Below are positions 4,409-5,019 of a DNA stretch of 5,019 bases, one piece after another. Location of the stretch: positions 1-5,019 of the forward strand of contig CANKCT010000074.1 in NCBI GenBank assembly GCA_947480465.1, in the 5' to 3' direction. The notes under the pieces are model-generated. The model saw nothing but the letters and a program-made list of their open reading frames with translations. It was not told the origin of the DNA and ran no database searches. The stretch is from Actinomycetota bacterium (GTDB lineage: Bacteria; Actinomycetota; Actinomycetes; Nanopelagicales; Nanopelagicaceae). Positions within the stretch are counted from its first letter, which is position 1. Every line of letters starts with the position of its first letter. Made by a program: the position numbers and the translations under genes.

Positions 4409-5019
4409 TGAACGATTTTATGGCCGCTTTGGAAGATTTTAGAAATGGAAAATTCCTAATCGTTACCGATGATGCTAATCGCGAAAATGAAGGCGATTTA
4501 ATTTTGCTTGCAGAAAAAGCTACAACAGAGCAAATAGGCTTTATGGTGCGCTATACGTCTGGCGTAATTTGTAGTGTGATTACTCAAGATATTGCCAAAG
4601 CATTAAAACTCCCAATGATGGTTACTCGAAATGAAGATAGTCATGAAACTGCATTCACTGTTTCAGTTGATGTAATTGAAGGAAGAACCACTGGGATAAG
4701 TGCAGAGGAGCGCGCTAATACGCTTCGCGCGCTTGCTAATCCGAATGCAATTCCTACACAGTTCATGCGACCTGGACACATTTTTCCACTCGTCGCTGTC
4801 GCTGGGGGAGTTCATGAAAGAGCTGGTCACACCGAAGCTGGGATTGCCTTGTGCGAGTTGACCGAGTCCTATCCTGTCGCGGTTATTTCTGAGCTAGTTA
4901 ATGATGATGGTTCTATGATGCGGGGAGGGAATCTAGAAAACTTCGCAGCAAAAAACTCAATCAAGAAAATTACGATAGAGCAGATTAAGAATCACGTTGA
5001 GAAAAAGGAGAGAATCAAT
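4408..5019 (+). CDS. ribBA: 3,4-dihydroxy-2-butanone-4-phosphate synthase (RibB domain; probably the N-terminal part of RibBA; 3' end outside window)
   Basis: This enzyme converts ribulose 5-phosphate into 3,4-dihydroxy-2-butanone 4-phosphate, the four-carbon donor for lumazine formation. 204 codons are visible with no stop. Family motifs are DDANRENEGD at 21-30 (acidic loop that binds Mg and substrate), SGVICSVI at 51-58, TTGISAEERANT at 94-105, and MRPGHIFPLVA at 120-130. RAGHTEAG is at 138-145 with catalytic-site H141, and NDDGSMMRG at 165-173. The DHBP-synthase fold is complete by about residue 197. The charged tail that follows (IKNHVEKKERIN) resembles the linker to a GTP cyclohydrolase II domain, so a RibBA fusion is likely, as in most Actinobacteria. 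A stand-alone RibB ending just past the window cannot be excluded. ATG 4408 overlaps the ribE stop as TGATG. Confidence 0.93.
   Translation, partial: MNDFMAALEDFRNGKFLIVTDDANRENEGDLILLAEKATTEQIGFMVRYTSGVICSVITQDIAKALKLPMMVTRNEDSHETAFTVSVDVIEGRTTGISAEERANTLRALANPNAIPTQFMRPGHIFPLVAVAGGVHERAGHTEAGIALCELTESYPVAVISELVNDDGSMMRGGNLENFAAKNSIKKITIEQIKNHVEKKERIN

Noticed and set aside
1..5019. CRISPR arrays, insertion sequences, tRNA or rRNA genes, defence islands
   Set aside because: I found no direct repeat series, transposase motifs, inverted terminal repeats or RNA-gene signatures. The riboflavin half is an ordinary housekeeping operon.

Overview
The window looks like chromosomal DNA from a low-GC actinobacterium. 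By eye the GC content is in the low-to-mid 40s percent. The gene order FMN riboswitch - ribD - ribE - DHBP synthase (probably ribBA), the wording of the RibD zinc site ([11 protein letters not shown]), and a TANNNT-type -10 that could serve a leaderless GTG start all fit Actinobacteria. A small-genome freshwater lineage such as acI/Nanopelagicales is plausible, but this is inference because no rRNA or phylogenetic marker is present.

Left part (1-2527), sugar and amino-sugar metabolism. The window opens with the last ~69 residues of a CUT1 (MalG-type) carbohydrate ABC permease on the + strand. It ends 4 bp from the stop of a convergent minus-strand gene of 549 codons. That gene encodes an unusual two-domain protein: an N-terminal BadF/BadG-type ATPase resembling N-acetylglucosamine kinases, fused to a C-terminal UPF0309-type SIS (sugar isomerase) domain. 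Across a 41-bp divergent intergenic region lies a + strand GNAT acetyltransferase whose sequence recalls the bacterial relatives of the C-terminal domain of human O-GlcNAcase. Together these genes suggest uptake and intracellular phosphorylation or conversion of an (amino)sugar.

Right part (2528-5019), riboflavin biosynthesis. The 265-bp gap holds a probable promoter, a complete FMN riboswitch (RFN element), an intrinsic-terminator-like hairpin and a hairpin that sequesters the ribD Shine-Dalgarno. The 5' strand of riboswitch stem P1 plus J1-2 (2592-2602) is perfectly complementary over 11 nt to the 5' side of the SD-sequestering region (2759-2769). This gives an explicit antisequestor model for switching. 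ribD, ribE and the DHBP-synthase gene follow, each joined by a TGATG stop/start overlap. RibD makes the pyrimidine intermediate, RibB makes dihydroxybutanone phosphate from ribulose 5-phosphate, and RibE performs the final dismutation to riboflavin. Lumazine synthase (RibH), and GTP cyclohydrolase II if it is fused to RibB, would lie beyond the right edge.

I see no mobile element, CRISPR array, tRNA or rRNA. The points most worth a second look are the kinase-SIS fusion with its divergent OGA-type GNAT, and the switching architecture of the riboswitch. Neither is claimed here as a proven new system.
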